Part shown: piece after piece, positions 24,980 through 35,872 of the stretch
Position numbering within the stretch: position 1 is the stretch's first letter
Layout of the letters: the number at the start of each line of letters is the position of its first letter
NCBI GenBank assembly: GCA_006503535.1
Contig: QYRS01000014.1
Location: 1 to 64,000 of the forward strand
Direction of reading: 5' to 3'
Source: Arthrinium phaeospermum
Taxonomy: Eukaryota; Ascomycota; Sordariomycetes; Amphisphaeriales; Apiosporaceae
Length of the DNA: 64,000 nucleotides
Notes under the pieces: generated by a model
The model's input: the letters and a program-made list of their open reading frames with translations, nothing else
Databases searched by the model: none
What the model was told of the DNA's origin: nothing
Translations under genes and position numbers: made by a program

Positions 24980-26722
24980 TCAGTACTTGCTGACCCATTC
25001 CCATGTGCGTTCGAAGACGCAGACACCTCTGACCTCGTGCTCCGATTCATCGAAGGCTGGTTGCCCATTATCGTGATGGTCCCCTTTCGTTTCCTCCAAC
25101 CCTAGTGATGTTAGGTACCTGGCCACCCACGGGTACGTCTTTTTGGTCTCGAATTGCAGAGGCCGGGCGGGCTTGTCGACACTGGCCTCCTTCACCAGGA
25201 TAGCCAGAAACGTCAGGTTCCCGGTTTTCAGCGCCCGCTGTAGTGCTTCCTGGGCCAGCCCCAACGTCCCATCATCATTCGTTTCTTTACCCTCTCCGCT
25301 GACACCGCCGCGGAGCAGGCCTGGATACCTGCCCAGCAAAGCCTGGAGCACCCGCGGCTGGCCACCTTCGGCCGCAGTGAGGACGGCCGCCCGAGGGTCT
25401 GCGCCGTGGTCGAGGAGAAGCTGGACCACCTCCTCGTGGCCGGAACTCGCCGCGATGTGGATGGGCAGGTGGCCAGGTTTGCGCGGCCTGCCATGGTTCA
25501 CGTCAGCCCCTCTCTCGAGGAGGAGGCGGACCATGTCGACGTTCCCCCGCGATGCGGCTATCGGCAGCGCGCCATGATATTGACGCTGGCTGAGCAAGAC
25601 CCCGTCCGGAATGGCGTTTATCACTGCGCCGGCGTCTAGAAGCTTTCGAACTAGGTCCTCGTGCCCATTCTGCACCGCGGACCATAGCAGCTCGGTGTCG
25701 AGCCCGGCGAAGTCCGAGAGTTGTCTCCCTATCGTTTCAAGGAGAGCGTCGATGATGTCGGGCTTTCCTGCTTCAGCGCCGGCCCGGATGGCTCCCATGT
25801 ATACCATACTGGACAGGGGCAGCAGGCGGTGCTCGGGACGGAGCAAGAGCCGAACAAAGTCCACATGGCCGTGACGAGCAGCAGTACGGAGGGCATTGTG
25901 AGATTGGTTATATAGCCACATGCGGTAGATCGTGTTGTGCAACTCTTTGCTATGATGTGCAGGCCAGTCGTTCTGGCTGTAGAGGGAAAATCTTGCGCGC
26001 CAGGTCTTGGAGTCCGGGTCAATAAGGGCACCGCAACTCAGAAGATGGCGGCCGACCTTGACATGTCCCCGCATGGCCGCAAGGTTCAAGAGGGTAGGAA
26101 AGTACGGTGTCGTGCCGTTCACTCCTGCCAGGCTAGAGGGGAAGCGTTTATTGGGGTGTTGTTGAAGTAGTGACTCGAGAAGGGGCAGGTTGCCCGCAAT
26201 GACGGCGCCGCTGAGAAGATTCTGTGCTTCGACTTGAACGTCGTCTATGGGAGGGTCTTTTGGGATGCCGACCAAGTCATAGAAATCGTCCCAGTCGAAG
26301 TCGTCCTCGTCGTCGGCTTCGGGATCTACATCTTGTACCGGGGTAACTGCCCCCGCAACAGCTTCGTGTCGACGTCTCCGCAGTTCCTCGTCTTCTTCGC
26401 CAAGGAGCTTGTCTAGTGTTTGGTTGACTCTGGAGACAACCGAGACATAGCTCTTAACACTGACTGATGTGGCCGTGGCAGAGCGCGACTTGGATGCAAT
26501 GACCCGTCCTCGGAGTACGGGGCACATCCGATCCGCAAGGCGGGGTGTGGCAGGGTCATCCAAATCAACGACTTGGCGGACGACGATGGCGTACAGGATA
26601 GCAGCGTCGAAGGCCCGGCTGACGGCCCGTAAGAGAACCGCCTTTTGAATGCCAATGGCAATGACGAGCTGCTCGATGATGAGGTCGAGCACCTCACTCG
26701 GAAATGCCTGCAATTCGATCAT
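24980..26722 (-). CDS. Ankyrin-repeat protein with F-box-like N-terminus
   Basis: A single-exon frame of 580 residues. Residues about 1-60 (FPSEVLDLIIEQL, then RAVSRAFDAAIL) resemble the F-box-like start common in fungal ankyrin proteins. An acidic segment (PEADDEDDFDWDDFYD) follows near 135-150. From about 170 to 465 there are roughly eight ankyrin-type repeats, with good matches such as ALPIAASRGNVDMVRLLLER, then LPIHIAASSGHEEVVQLLLD. The C-terminal ~100 residues have no recognised domain. If the F-box is real it would act as a substrate adaptor of an SCF ubiquitin ligase; otherwise it is a protein-binding scaffold. Ankyrin proteins of this kind are abundant and variable in ascomycetes, and the target cannot be inferred. 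Confidence 0.88.
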   Translation of the reverse strand: MIELQAFPSEVLDLIIEQLVIAIGIQKAVLLRAVSRAFDAAILYAIVVRQVVDLDDPATPRLADRMCPVLRGRVIASKSRSATATSVSVKSYVSVVSRVNQTLDKLLGEEDEELRRRRHEAVAGAVTPVQDVDPEADDEDDFDWDDFYDLVGIPKDPPIDDVQVEAQNLLSGAVIAGNLPLLESLLQQHPNKRFPSSLAGVNGTTPYFPTLLNLAAMRGHVKVGRHLLSCGALIDPDSKTWRARFSLYSQNDWPAHHSKELHNTIYRMWLYNQSHNALRTAARHGHVDFVRLLLRPEHRLLPLSSMVYMGAIRAGAEAGKPDIIDALLETIGRQLSDFAGLDTELLWSAVQNGHEDLVRKLLDAGAVINAIPDGVLLSQRQYHGALPIAASRGNVDMVRLLLERGADVNHGRPRKPGHLPIHIAASSGHEEVVQLLLDHGADPRAAVLTAAEGGQPRVLQALLGRYPGLLRGGVSGEGKETNDDGTLGLAQEALQRALKTGNLTFLAILVKEASVDKPARPLQFETKKTYPWVARYLTSLGLEETKGDHHDNGQPAFDESEHEVRGVCVFERTWEWVSKY

Positions 26723-27450
26723 GGACTAGTCCCTGAAGCTGTAGATTTTTATTTCATATTGCCGGACTAATGATATATTTCAGCTTTATATAGATGTAGC
26801 ATTCAGATCAAAGGCGGAAGATTACTCCGGTGGTTGGGTTGCGGCCTTAGCATTGGACAAATCTGACATGGCCGGTGTGATCCATCTGCTTCTGCGGGCC
26901 GGTGACTCACTCTGACTCCATCCTCTTGCGGTGCCTCTCTAGCCATCAGGATATCATCGCGCATTATCTCCACCAGTGTTGGTCATGTCGATGGTGTCAA
27001 TGGCTCAAGTCCGGCGAGTGGTGACTAAGTAATTTGCACCACAGCGCCAAGTATCAATAAAAACAGTATTAGTCCTCAAGGAAAGTCTATTACTACACCA
27101 GCATTGTTCTAGAAGCTTATGAAATGGTTTCTCATCTCCTCACCAATACAATCCCTGAGATCATACCTCACTTGTGTGTCATTGGCTTAGCAATTGCTCG
27201 CTAATGCAGTAGTTGACTTCGCGCCGGCGCCAATGTAATATACTTGCAGCGGCTTGAGAATAGTCCTTGATTGGCCAGACCCGTTAGTTCTGGGCTCGTC
27301 GAATAATTTGTTAGAAAGCCAGCGAACGACGCCCCCTTCATCGGCTGGGAGAGTATACATATGCGTGATGTGTACATAACAAACAGCGACTTGGCATACC
27401 CCAGATACAGACCATGATCCATTTACAACGACTGCGACCAAGTAGAAACA
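26723..27450. other. Divergent promoter region
   Basis: About 730 bp between the divergent starts of the ankyrin protein (minus) and the aquaporin (plus). It must carry both promoters. I see no other gene and no convincing structured element. Confidence 0.5.
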
Positions 27451-28896
27451 ATGGCCCCTCAGCATACTAGCAACAATGTAGCAGAAGCACATCTCGAGAC
27501 TGGCACGATGAAACGAGACGTAAGCCCAGGCGCACATAGGAGGTCTTCGGCAGAGGCAAATGGTTCAGTTGGGGATGATGGCTCTCACGACAGCAAGGAC
27601 AAACTGGCACCTCAGGCGCTCGAAACCCACGGCATGGACTTCACAGGCTCCTTCGCCCGGAACGCGCGCCCGAGCATCGCCGTCCCGGTCCGGCCGTGGT
27701 ACCGGCGACGGTCCTACTTCGTCGACGGGTGGACGGAGCCTTACCTCTGGAAGGCTGCCGTGCGTATCCATTCACCCTTTACTGCCACTTATCACAAAGC
27801 ACCAAGCACTGACAATACACACACACGTAGATCGTAGAAGCCGTAGCCAGCTTCAGCACCACCTACCTCAGCGCCCAGTTCGGCGGCACCCTAGCCAACT
27901 CTGCCTCCTCCTCGGCGAGTTCCCTGGGGACCGGGGCCGTCATCGGGATTTGGACGGCCGTGATGCTGAGCACGCTGATCCTGGCGACGGCCCCCGCGAC
28001 GGGCGGGCACATCAACCCCCTGATCACGTGGACCACGATGCTGTGCGGCCTGTGTCCCGTGTCGCGCGCCGTGCTGTACATGATCGCGCAGACTGCAGGT
28101 GCCGCGCTGGCGGGCGGGTTCTTGGTGGGTTCGTGGGGGCTGGAGAAGGCGGCTAGGTGAGTACTCATGAGAACGACAGAGAGGAGGAACCGGGGAATCA
28201 GGATGGACACTAACGACGATCCCAGGTTGCACGGCGGCGGCTGCTTCTACGATCCGACCGGCATATCCACGGGCCAAGTACTCCTCACAGACATAGCCTG
28301 CGGCTTCATCCTGCTGTAAGCCCCTTTCATTCGAAAAGGGATCTCCCCGCAAGCCTCGAACATGAGTCTCAGCTCTTGACGCTCTACCCAGTTACCTATC
28401 CTTCGGCGTCGGCCTCGACCCCCGACAGGCGCAGATGTTCGGCCCGGCCCTGGGCCCCATCCTGGTGGGCTTGTGCTTCGGCATGGTCAACTTTGTGACG
28501 ACGGGGACGGCACCCGGCTACAGCGGCGCCACCATGAACCCGGCGCGTTGCTTCGGGATGGCGGTCGCCTCGGGCGACTGGTCAAGTGAGCGTCTTCTTC
28601 TCCCTCTTTCCCTCCCCACTTTTCTTTGCTGCCTGCTGTCAAGAGGAAAGTAAGGACTGACTTGAGATGCCGAAAATCTTCTAGAGCAATGGGTCTGGTG
28701 GGTGGCTCCTGTAAGTGTTTTCTGATTCACCCATCATCGTGTCCCTCAACTCCACACCAACTATCAGGAAACGGGTGCCAGAGACACAACAGGGGCTGAC
28801 ACAATGCGCATTCTGAACTAGGCCATCAGCGGCATCTTGCTAGCTCTGCTCTACAACCCAATACCCCCCGGATATGCGGAGAAGAAAGATGACTAG
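27451..28896 (+). CDS. XIP-type aquaporin (major intrinsic protein), six exons
   Basis: A membrane channel for water or small neutral solutes. Exons are 27451-27759, 27831-28156, 28226-28315, 28392-28585, 28685-28710 and 28822-28896. They join in phase to give 339 residues. A hydrophilic N-terminus of about 100 residues ends at FVDGWTEPYLWKAA and six membrane helices follow. The first NPA box is altered to NPL (TGGHINPLITWTTM). The second is NPAR followed by Cys (GATMNPARCFGMA). A degenerate first box with NPARC is the signature described for the X-intrinsic-protein subfamily, known from plants and fungi, which often carries larger solutes than water. The tail ends NPIPPGYAEKKDD. Exon 5 is only 26 nt. 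The substrate is inferred from subfamily only. Confidence 0.9.
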
Positions 28897-29230
28897 CCAG
28901 TCCTGGGGAGAAAGAATGGGTGGGAGATGAGGAGAGGGAGAAAGTGCGATGGGAGAAAGTGCGATGGGCCTGACGGAGCATGCCACGTTAAGTAAAGCTG
29001 TCAAAATTGTACTGAGCATACGGCAGCAAATAGGTGCCGTAGACTTCAAGATTGCTTGATCATAATCTCATTGACTACCTATCTCACAGCAAACAGACAT
29101 CGGTAGTGGGAAAAACTGCTCGATGCATCGTCATAACGGGGCAAATTCGACTGCTTCATTCGCTCTCCTCCACACAACCAACTACTATACATTTCGTTTT
29201 TCTCTTCTTATTACTCATTAATGGCTCGAC
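28897..29230. other. Convergent spacer with 15-bp tandem duplication
   Basis: It lies between the convergent 3' ends of the aquaporin and superoxide dismutase genes. GGGAGAAAGTGCGAT occurs twice back to back at 28936-28950 and 28951-28965, a perfect small duplication in a purine-rich stretch. Confidence 0.7.
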
Positions 29231-30036
29231 TTAGGCCTTGTCCAGACGCTCGCCGACCTTCTTCCAGTTGATGACGTTCCAGATGGCCTTGAAGTACTCG
29301 GCCTTCTTGTTCTGGTACTGGAGGTAGTAGGCGTGCTCCCAGGCGTCGATGCCCATGAGGGGCACGTAGTTGCCGGCGACGGGGTCCTGGTTGGGGCGGG
29401 TGATGACCTGCAGGGTGCCGGCCGTCTTGTCCTTGGCGAGCCAGGCCCAGCCGCTGCCCTGGATGCCGGCCAGGGCCGTGTTGATCTGGGTCTTGAGCGT
29501 GTCGAAGCTGCCAAAGTCGCGCTCAATGGCCTTCTTCAGGGCGCCCTCGGGCTCGCCGCCGCCGTCCTTGTTGGCGGGCGCCAGGTTCTCCCAGAACAGG
29601 CTGTGGTTGACGTGGCCGCCGCCGTTGAAGTTGAGGGCGGGCGCCATGGCCGCCGCCTTGAAGGTGTCGCCCTTCTCCTTGGCCTCGCCAAGCGCCTCAA
29701 TCGTGTTGTTGAGGTTGGTCACGTACGTCTGGTGGTGGCCCTTGTGGTGGATCTCCATGATCTTGCCGCTGATGTGAGGCTCGAGAGCGCCGTAGTCGTC
29801 TGCGGTGGGTAACAGGATTAGTATACTGCTTTTCGCAAAGAAACACCATAATTCCGACCGTTCGCAACCATTTGAAACCAATGATTGTTGTTCTACTTAC
29901 AAGAGAGGTCAGGCAGTGTCGCCTTGCCGCGGGCGAATGTGAGGGCACCGGCAGCGCTGGCGGGACGAGCTCCCATAGCTCCGCGGACAGCCAGACCGGC
30001 TGTGCGGGCGGTAGTGGTGGGCATGCGGATCGGCAT
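29231..30036 (-). CDS. sod2: Mitochondrial manganese superoxide dismutase
   Basis: It converts superoxide to hydrogen peroxide and oxygen in the mitochondrial matrix. Two exons, 29901-30036 and 29231-29799, are joined across a 101-bp intron that splits a Tyr codon (LPDLS-Y-DYGALEP), giving 234 residues. The first ~40 residues are rich in Arg, Ala, Ser and Thr with no acidic residue ([19 protein letters not shown]), a good matrix-targeting sequence. The metal ligands are visible: His in [12 protein letters not shown], His in [11 protein letters not shown], and Asp and His in [19 protein letters not shown] and the Gly-Gln type second-sphere residue in NGGGHVNH favour Mn over Fe, which also fits a fungal mitochondrial enzyme. 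It is convergent with the aquaporin gene. Confidence 0.96.
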
Positions 30037-30821
30037 TGTGATGGTCTGTTGTCTCTGGGGGTTTTCGAATATCAATTGAAGAAGTTGAGGTGTGTGTCGT
30101 GCGAATTGATTTGTTGGTGTTGTTGGTTGGATGTTTTGTAGCAAGCAGTCCAAGGTTTATGATGTCAATAGAGACGGTAGGTAGGTTAACATTTTGGAGG
30201 GGAGGGCGGGAGCTTCGATAAAGCTCTTTATCTTGGTCGAGTCGGAAGTGCTCGGCTTCGGAGCTAGGCTGTTCGGTCCATTCATTCTTTCGTCATGCAT
30301 GCGCTTAGGGGCTCCTCTCAGCGGCACTCTAAGCAGCAACCCCCCTGTCAGCCCCATATGCCGAGTGCTGCATCAAGTTGGGTGCTGTTGATCCTCACCT
30401 AACACACGAGTATTGACATTTTCTATGGATGCTGTCACTTCTCATGTCGTAAAAATATGTAAGACGGAAGCCTGCTGAGCAGCCTGGGATGGCAGGATAT
30501 ACTTGTTTGAATATTGCATACTACCTGAGAATCAGTATGTCACCAAAAATAGCTGGAACCCCGAACCCCGCCATCGTTTAGTGCCCGCAACGTATTAAGC
30601 AGCAAGCTCCCTTGAACCGCCGCACTAGTCAATATGTTCTGTGCAAGTGTATCCGGTACTGCCGCAACATGATGTATCTTATACACTCTCCTATTAGAGA
30701 CGCCTGCTTGCACACGTGGGTATTAACAGATGCATACCATCTCTATAACTCCCTGCCCTCAGGAGTGCTGATATATTCCACCGGTATTGTCTAAGTACTG
30801 CATCCCAGCCAGCCGGCTTAT
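30037..30821. other. Intergenic: sod2 promoter, 3' side of G-patch gene
   Basis: About 785 bp containing the superoxide dismutase promoter (minus strand) and the 3' flank of the next minus-strand gene. No coding frame is credible. Confidence 0.5.
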
Positions 30822-33596
30822 TTATTCCACCTCTGCCAGCAAATCGCCCGACACATGCTCCCACTGTTCCGGCTGGTCTCTCCGCATGATAATATCGTCC
30901 TTCTTCCGCCGCTCCACCACCAGCAGGTCCGCCCCCTTCTGGAAGTAAGCCAGGAAACCGCCCTTGCCGTCCATGCGGGCTGTAATGCGCATGTACTTCT
31001 CGCCCTGATCGGTACTCTTGGGCATGGGAATGAACCGGAGATCGTTCTCGTTGCACCAGTCCTCGATCTCCTGTCGAAACGTCTTCTCCGCCGGCTCCGC
31101 AGCAGCTGCAGCAACTTCGGGCACGGCGGCTTTGCTCGAATCGGCCCGAGATTTGTTGTGGTGGGAGCGTGATTTGGGCTGGTGTGCGGGCTTGCCGTCG
31201 GGCCGCGGCAGCTTGGCTTGCACGTCGGCCCCAAGCTCAACCGCCTTCTCCAGCATCACCAGGCCCTTGTTGAATTCCGCCATGATGCTTTCTTGAGATG
31301 CCAAGTCCGGTAGAATGTCCTCTTGCCACGATTGGTACCATGTTGCAATCTCATCGTGGTCGGCTTCGTCGGTTGTAAGCCACTGGTAGAGTACTTCGTG
31401 CCACATAGGGAAGACCTCTGCCACAATGACTTCAGCAATCATTGACGGCGCAATGATGTCCGTCCATTTCATGATGCCTTCCAGCATAGGTATATAGGGG
31501 TTTTGATCAGACGGGTCCACGCGGAAGTTCGTCCGCAAGTACTTGGCCATGCTGGGAACAATGTGATGCATGACAAGCGGCTTCCACTGATCCTGGGATT
31601 TGCTCGGCCGGAAAACCTCCTTCCAGTGTTTGAGGCCGGGAACCACGCCACGGTCAAATTCCCAGACATCAATGAGTTGTCGGAATTTGCGCCGAATGTC
31701 TGCCACCAAACCGGTTCCTTTCGGTTCTAAGTGGTGAACTGGAAGATGTTGCAACCAAGGGAAGACCCAGAGATGTGGAAGGTTATGTTGCTTCTTTCGG
31801 GGCTTCCAAGCACTGATCGCCTCATCCAAGCGGCGAACGACTTGCTCCAGTAGCTGTGAGCGAACAAAGCCTGGGAAGAGCCCGTCCCACTTCTCAAAGA
31901 TCGCCAGTAAAGATGCCGGGTTGTACACGTCCCATTGCTGTGAAACTGCAGTAACCAGCTTGGGGAACAGCAGCTTGAAGATCATACTTTCGTAGGGTGT
32001 TGTCGACTTTTGATGATGTCGATATGTGCCGTCCACTTCCTGTTGCTCCCACTTAGCAACCGCATTTCCGTTCGTTGCTTGTTTCTTCAGGCCAAGGACG
32101 CCCTGGATATCCATAAGGTCCGTAGCAAAGTTCCCAAGCTTGGGATCCTCCAGAGGCTGCCACCCGTTGACAGCTTCTCGCAGGAATGGGTGAATGGCTG
32201 CGACTGCGATCCCGGCCAGTTCGTCGTTGTTCGCACTTCCCTCCGCTTCGGCTTTCCTGAGTCCGTTGATAACTGGATCCCATTCTTTATCCGCGGCAGC
32301 TTGCGTGATTTCGTCGAGAACTGAGGCAAAGACCTGGAGTTTTCCGAACGCGGCTTGAGTTTCGTCAAGTTCCTGTTGGCGTTGGTACGTCTCCATGTCC
32401 AACCAAGCCTTCCTCTCCTCGAGGGTTTTCCACTCTTCGACAAATGCCGTGAGATCTCGCTGTGCTCTGCCGGCCAGTTTCCTCGCTTCAGTTTGTTCCA
32501 CGGTTTCTGTGCCAGCAGTGGGGGTCAGAAGGCCGGAGCCGGACGTCAACATCTTGTGGCCCGGCCCAGTCATGTCGAGGATGGGGGCGAAGGCATCCGG
32601 AATATGCAAGCCCGGGGCGGCCTTCTTCATATCGTTGACGGTGACATATTTGGTCTTTGGGCGTCGTGGGGTGCTGCCACCGCTGGCCGTTCCGCTATCC
32701 AAGCCTTGGGCGCGCTTCTTCTTCCTCTCACGTTTCCTCTTCTTTTCCTCCTCTTCAGAATCGACGACCTCCTCGCCACGCATCCGCTTTTGACGTTTCT
32801 CTTCTTCTTTCTCCTGTTTGGACTTCTCCTTTACCGCGCCCAAACCGGCGCCTTGCGGTCGAAGAGTCGGCTCGATGATGACGTTTCGACCTTGCCCTTC
32901 AGCACCCAGACCCGTGCCTTCGACATAGCCCATCTTCGCCATCATGCGGGCGGCAAAGGACATGGCTTTCCCGCCGCCACCGCTCTTGCTGAAGGCGCTG
33001 GGCTTGGGGGTATTCGATGCTGCCGGAGGCACATCTTTGAGACCTTGCTTCAATACCGGCTCCGTTGCCGAAGACGGGACAAATCCTTTGCCCAAGGGCG
33101 TGCTTCCGTCGTATTTGGGTTTTACGAAAGATGTGCGTGCGGTAGAGGTCGGAGCCGCGGCCGCGGCCGCTTCTGTTGGTGCAGACGGGCGAAAGCCTAG
33201 CCCTACGCCGCCCATGGCAACGTCTTCCTCATCATCATCGTCTTCTTCGTCGTCGTCCTCGGGGACAGCACCCTTGGAGCCGACGCCAAATCGGCCGGGT
33301 TCCGCGTATTCGTCATCTTCCTCGTCTTCCTCGTCCAGCTTTTCTTTTCCACCAGACACAAAGGACATGCCCTTGTGCCGCAAGTCTTTCTTGCCCTTCC
33401 ACCGACGCCCGGGGCCGTCATCTTCGCTGTCGGACCCGAAAATGCCCAAAGCAGCACTGTCTTTCGCATTGTGGCCGGTGCGGCGGCGTTTCCGTGGATT
33501 GAAATCGGTAAAATCGTCGTTCGCGCTCTCGTCCGAATCAGAAGATGAGTAGGCGGCAGCGTCGGCCTTGGAGATGTTGCCTGTGTCATGCGACAT
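30822..33596 (-). CDS. G-patch splicing factor, TFIP11/Ntr1 (Spp382) type
   Basis: One exon, 924 residues. Homologues activate the helicase Prp43 to disassemble post-splicing and stalled spliceosomes in the nucleus. The N-terminal ~130 residues are acidic and serine-rich, with DFNPRKRRRTG as a possible nuclear signal. The G-patch lies at about 212-256 (MAKMGYVEGTGLGAEGQGR, then GLGAVKEK) and is followed by a long Lys/Glu-rich helix. The C-terminal half carries the GC-rich-sequence DNA-binding-factor-like domain of the family, with HNLPHLWVFPWLQHLP and RRKFRQLIDVWEFDRGVVPG well conserved. The C-terminus (GGFLAYFQKGADLLVVERRK) is also typical. The ATG at 33596 starts the conserved acidic region, so I chose it. 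No introns are needed. Confidence 0.94.
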   Translation of the reverse strand: MSHDTGNISKADAAAYSSSDSDESANDDFTDFNPRKRRRTGHNAKDSAALGIFGSDSEDDGPGRRWKGKKDLRHKGMSFVSGGKEKLDEEDEEDDEYAEPGRFGVGSKGAVPEDDDEEDDDDEEDVAMGGVGLGFRPSAPTEAAAAAAPTSTARTSFVKPKYDGSTPLGKGFVPSSATEPVLKQGLKDVPPAASNTPKPSAFSKSGGGGKAMSFAARMMAKMGYVEGTGLGAEGQGRNVIIEPTLRPQGAGLGAVKEKSKQEKEEEKRQKRMRGEEVVDSEEEEKKRKRERKKKRAQGLDSGTASGGSTPRRPKTKYVTVNDMKKAAPGLHIPDAFAPILDMTGPGHKMLTSGSGLLTPTAGTETVEQTEARKLAGRAQRDLTAFVEEWKTLEERKAWLDMETYQRQQELDETQAAFGKLQVFASVLDEITQAAADKEWDPVINGLRKAEAEGSANNDELAGIAVAAIHPFLREAVNGWQPLEDPKLGNFATDLMDIQGVLGLKKQATNGNAVAKWEQQEVDGTYRHHQKSTTPYESMIFKLLFPKLVTAVSQQWDVYNPASLLAIFEKWDGLFPGFVRSQLLEQVVRRLDEAISAWKPRKKQHNLPHLWVFPWLQHLPVHHLEPKGTGLVADIRRKFRQLIDVWEFDRGVVPGLKHWKEVFRPSKSQDQWKPLVMHHIVPSMAKYLRTNFRVDPSDQNPYIPMLEGIMKWTDIIAPSMIAEVIVAEVFPMWHEVLYQWLTTDEADHDEIATWYQSWQEDILPDLASQESIMAEFNKGLVMLEKAVELGADVQAKLPRPDGKPAHQPKSRSHHNKSRADSSKAAVPEVAAAAAEPAEKTFRQEIEDWCNENDLRFIPMPKSTDQGEKYMRITARMDGKGGFLAYFQKGADLLVVERRKKDDIIMRRDQPEQWEHVSGDLLAEVE

Positions 33597-34633
33597 GGTT
33601 GTGGATGATTGAACGAATTCGGTTGCTGCTGTTCAAAGGAGGAATCAATCGCGAGGGCGCCTAGGTAATCGCGGTTGCTGCGCGAAAGCTCTTATCTTAT
33701 CGGCGATCTACGATATGATGCAACAAATAAGTACGGTGGTTTGCAGCCTGGTGGGGTTGGCTTTAAATCCCATGGGCCAGCAATGGTAACTTCGAGCACA
33801 CAGTAACGGAGATTTGTATATCGGTTCTTCTATGGTCTTGATGTGAAACTAGGTCACTTATGGCTTTTTGAGTTATTGAAAAACTTACAGAGTATGGAGT
33901 AACTAGGGCGATGTTTTATTAGCTCTACTGATAGTGGCCGGTACCTGCTTAGCTGACGCTGACCAGCAATATCACAACCAGCAACGCAACACGGAAGGTC
34001 GAGTTGGAAGTGGAAATGACCATGGACAAGATCTGACCGGAATAAGATAGCTTCACGTAGTAACAGTATAGGTGACTGGAAATGGGATTTGTACGTCAGA
34101 TGGCACTCGAAAACATAATCCACCCCAAGGGCGATTCCCACTTGTCCAAGCACGTATTGAGCAGGCACCGCAAAATATTATCGACGGACAGCATACTAAA
34201 ACGTACAGCTTTCTCGACGAGCCCAGTATGTCGCAAACTAGGAGGCAAACAAGAACACGCTCAAGTATATACGTGTGTGCAATCATGATTATTTACATGA
34301 AACCACCACGAGTTTGGAATTGTCTCCCTAGTCATGTGAACCTGCAAAGGGTCCCTTAATATATCGTTCATTCATCGTGGTCTCGTTACCTCCGACTTCT
34401 CTCTATATAATAGGTCGATGTCTCGGGCAGAAAATGCTTCAAGAATATATGCAAAGCGGGTATAGCAGAAACACATTTCATGTGCCAGGTCCCCCTAACC
34501 ACCAACTCGCAGACCAAACAGCTGAGATGTGAGCTTGCGCCCAAAGAGTCTGCCCTCCCGTGTAGTACTCTAGTATAAGTAGGTGAGCGCGGCGTTGTAC
34601 GCATTCTTGATCAAGCATTCACTCTCGCCTCCT
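33597..34633. other. Intergenic: promoter of the G-patch gene, 3' side of psf3
   Basis: About 1 kb with no credible coding frame. It should contain the promoter of the minus-strand G-patch gene and the 3' flank of psf3. Confidence 0.5.
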
Positions 34634-35261
34634 TCATTTCTTGACGCCCTCCATCCACTCCTTGCAAGCCTTGTTGCCGTCATGGGCCCGGCGGAACAGC
34701 GAGCGCTCCCACTCCTCCAGCCCGCTGAGGAACCCCTCGCCGCGGACGACGTCGTCGGTGGCGCCGGCCTTGCGGGCGTGCAGGGCGGTCTCGGCGGCGC
34801 GCGTGACAAATGTGCGGCGCAGGACGGCGCACAGCTCGGGCTCCTCGAAGAGGTCGAGCATGCGGGTCGCCAGGCCGTACATGTTGTGGGTCTGGTCGCG
34901 GAGGGCGACGGCGCGCGGGTCGGCCTTGAGGGCCGAGACGACCTCGTTGGACAGGGCCTTGGGCATCTCGAGCGTCAGGAAGGGCGCCGAGTCCTCCGGG
35001 TTCGACGACTGCGTCCGGCTCGACAGCGCCAGCAGCTCAGCCAGCCATAGCGGTAGCGACACGGGCGTCTGGGCCTTCAGGGCCTGCGAGGGGTTGTTGT
35101 CGAGGTAGCCCAGGTCGGGGACGTCGAGCTCGAATTTGCAGGGTACTTTCTGGATTCGGATGTTAGCTTGGAAGGTTTGACGAGAGTTCATCATGGGATA
35201 TTCTATGGAAAAAACGTACCTCCGCATCAGTGAGAATGGCGTCAAGGTCGTAGTATGACAT
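34634..35261 (-). CDS. psf3: GINS complex subunit Psf3
   Basis: A subunit of the GINS tetramer, which joins Cdc45 and Mcm2-7 to form the replicative helicase. Exon 1 (35220-35261) encodes MSYYDLDAILTDAE. A 70-bp phase-0 intron follows, and exon 2 (34634-35149) continues KVPCKFELDVPDLGYLD, the diagnostic Psf3 N-terminus. The product is 185 residues, the usual fungal size. The rest is mainly helical (ALSNEVVSALKADPRAVALR, then MYGLATRMLDLFEEPELC), and the C-terminal LSGLEEWERSLFRRAHDG is typical of the family. The start is set by the conserved MSYYD. Nothing is unusual. Confidence 0.95.
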
Positions 35262-35540
35262 CTCCGCGGCTTTGCAGATTGACTGGCAACCACATCGCAA
35301 AGCTAACAATAGCAAAGCCGCCGTGATACAATCCAAGGCCAGCACCTTCCTTGGTGGGGTCGACGCGATTGTCAACTACCTCGCGTCTCCTAGGCGTTGA
35401 ATTCAATTAAGGCAGGTGGGGGTGGGTGCCAGTAGGCGGCTTAGGCAGCTCAGGCCTGTGAATCTAGGCACCTCAGGCGCCTGATTGGCCGGCCATGGGC
35501 ATCTCCGAAATCAGCCAGCCAGGGACCCACTCTGGAAGGG

Positions 35541-35610
35541 TATAAATTCCCGTCCTCCCTCCCACCATTTCAATTTCCTTTCCTTTCCTTTTCTTCTTCA
35601 TACTTACCTT
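35541..35610 (+). promoter_or_regulatory. TATA box and CT-rich leader without an assigned gene
   Basis: TATAAAT at 35541 is followed at once by about 60 bases of pyrimidine-rich sequence (TTTCCTTTCCTTTCCTTTTC and similar). Strong fungal promoters often show this arrangement, with the transcript starting at or after the CT tract. No convincing reading frame starts soon after it, so it may drive a short or non-coding transcript, or a gene with early introns that I could not resolve. Confidence 0.4.
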
Positions 35611-35872
35611 GCTGGGGCTCGGGGAGATCAAGCATTCCCTGGGCCAGGTTGAGGAACCTGCATTGCACAGCGCGGCGTTCTCTCTTCCTATACTATCCTT
35701 CGGGATCGTATTCGGTGGAATTTTTGATGTCACACTCTTTTTTCATCTTGATCTGGTGCTTCGCGCATCGTCAATGAAGAAGAAAGCTTCTCTACTGTGG
35801 TGATCTCTGCTGAAGTGCTTGCCTTGCTGGCGGTGATCATGTAGGGCGCAAAGGCTCGTTAATGTTGCTGAT

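Noticed and set aside
32355..33552. Plus-strand frames opposite the G-patch gene
   Set aside because: The Ser-rich and Phe/Leu-rich strings are complements of the acidic and Lys-rich regions of the real protein.
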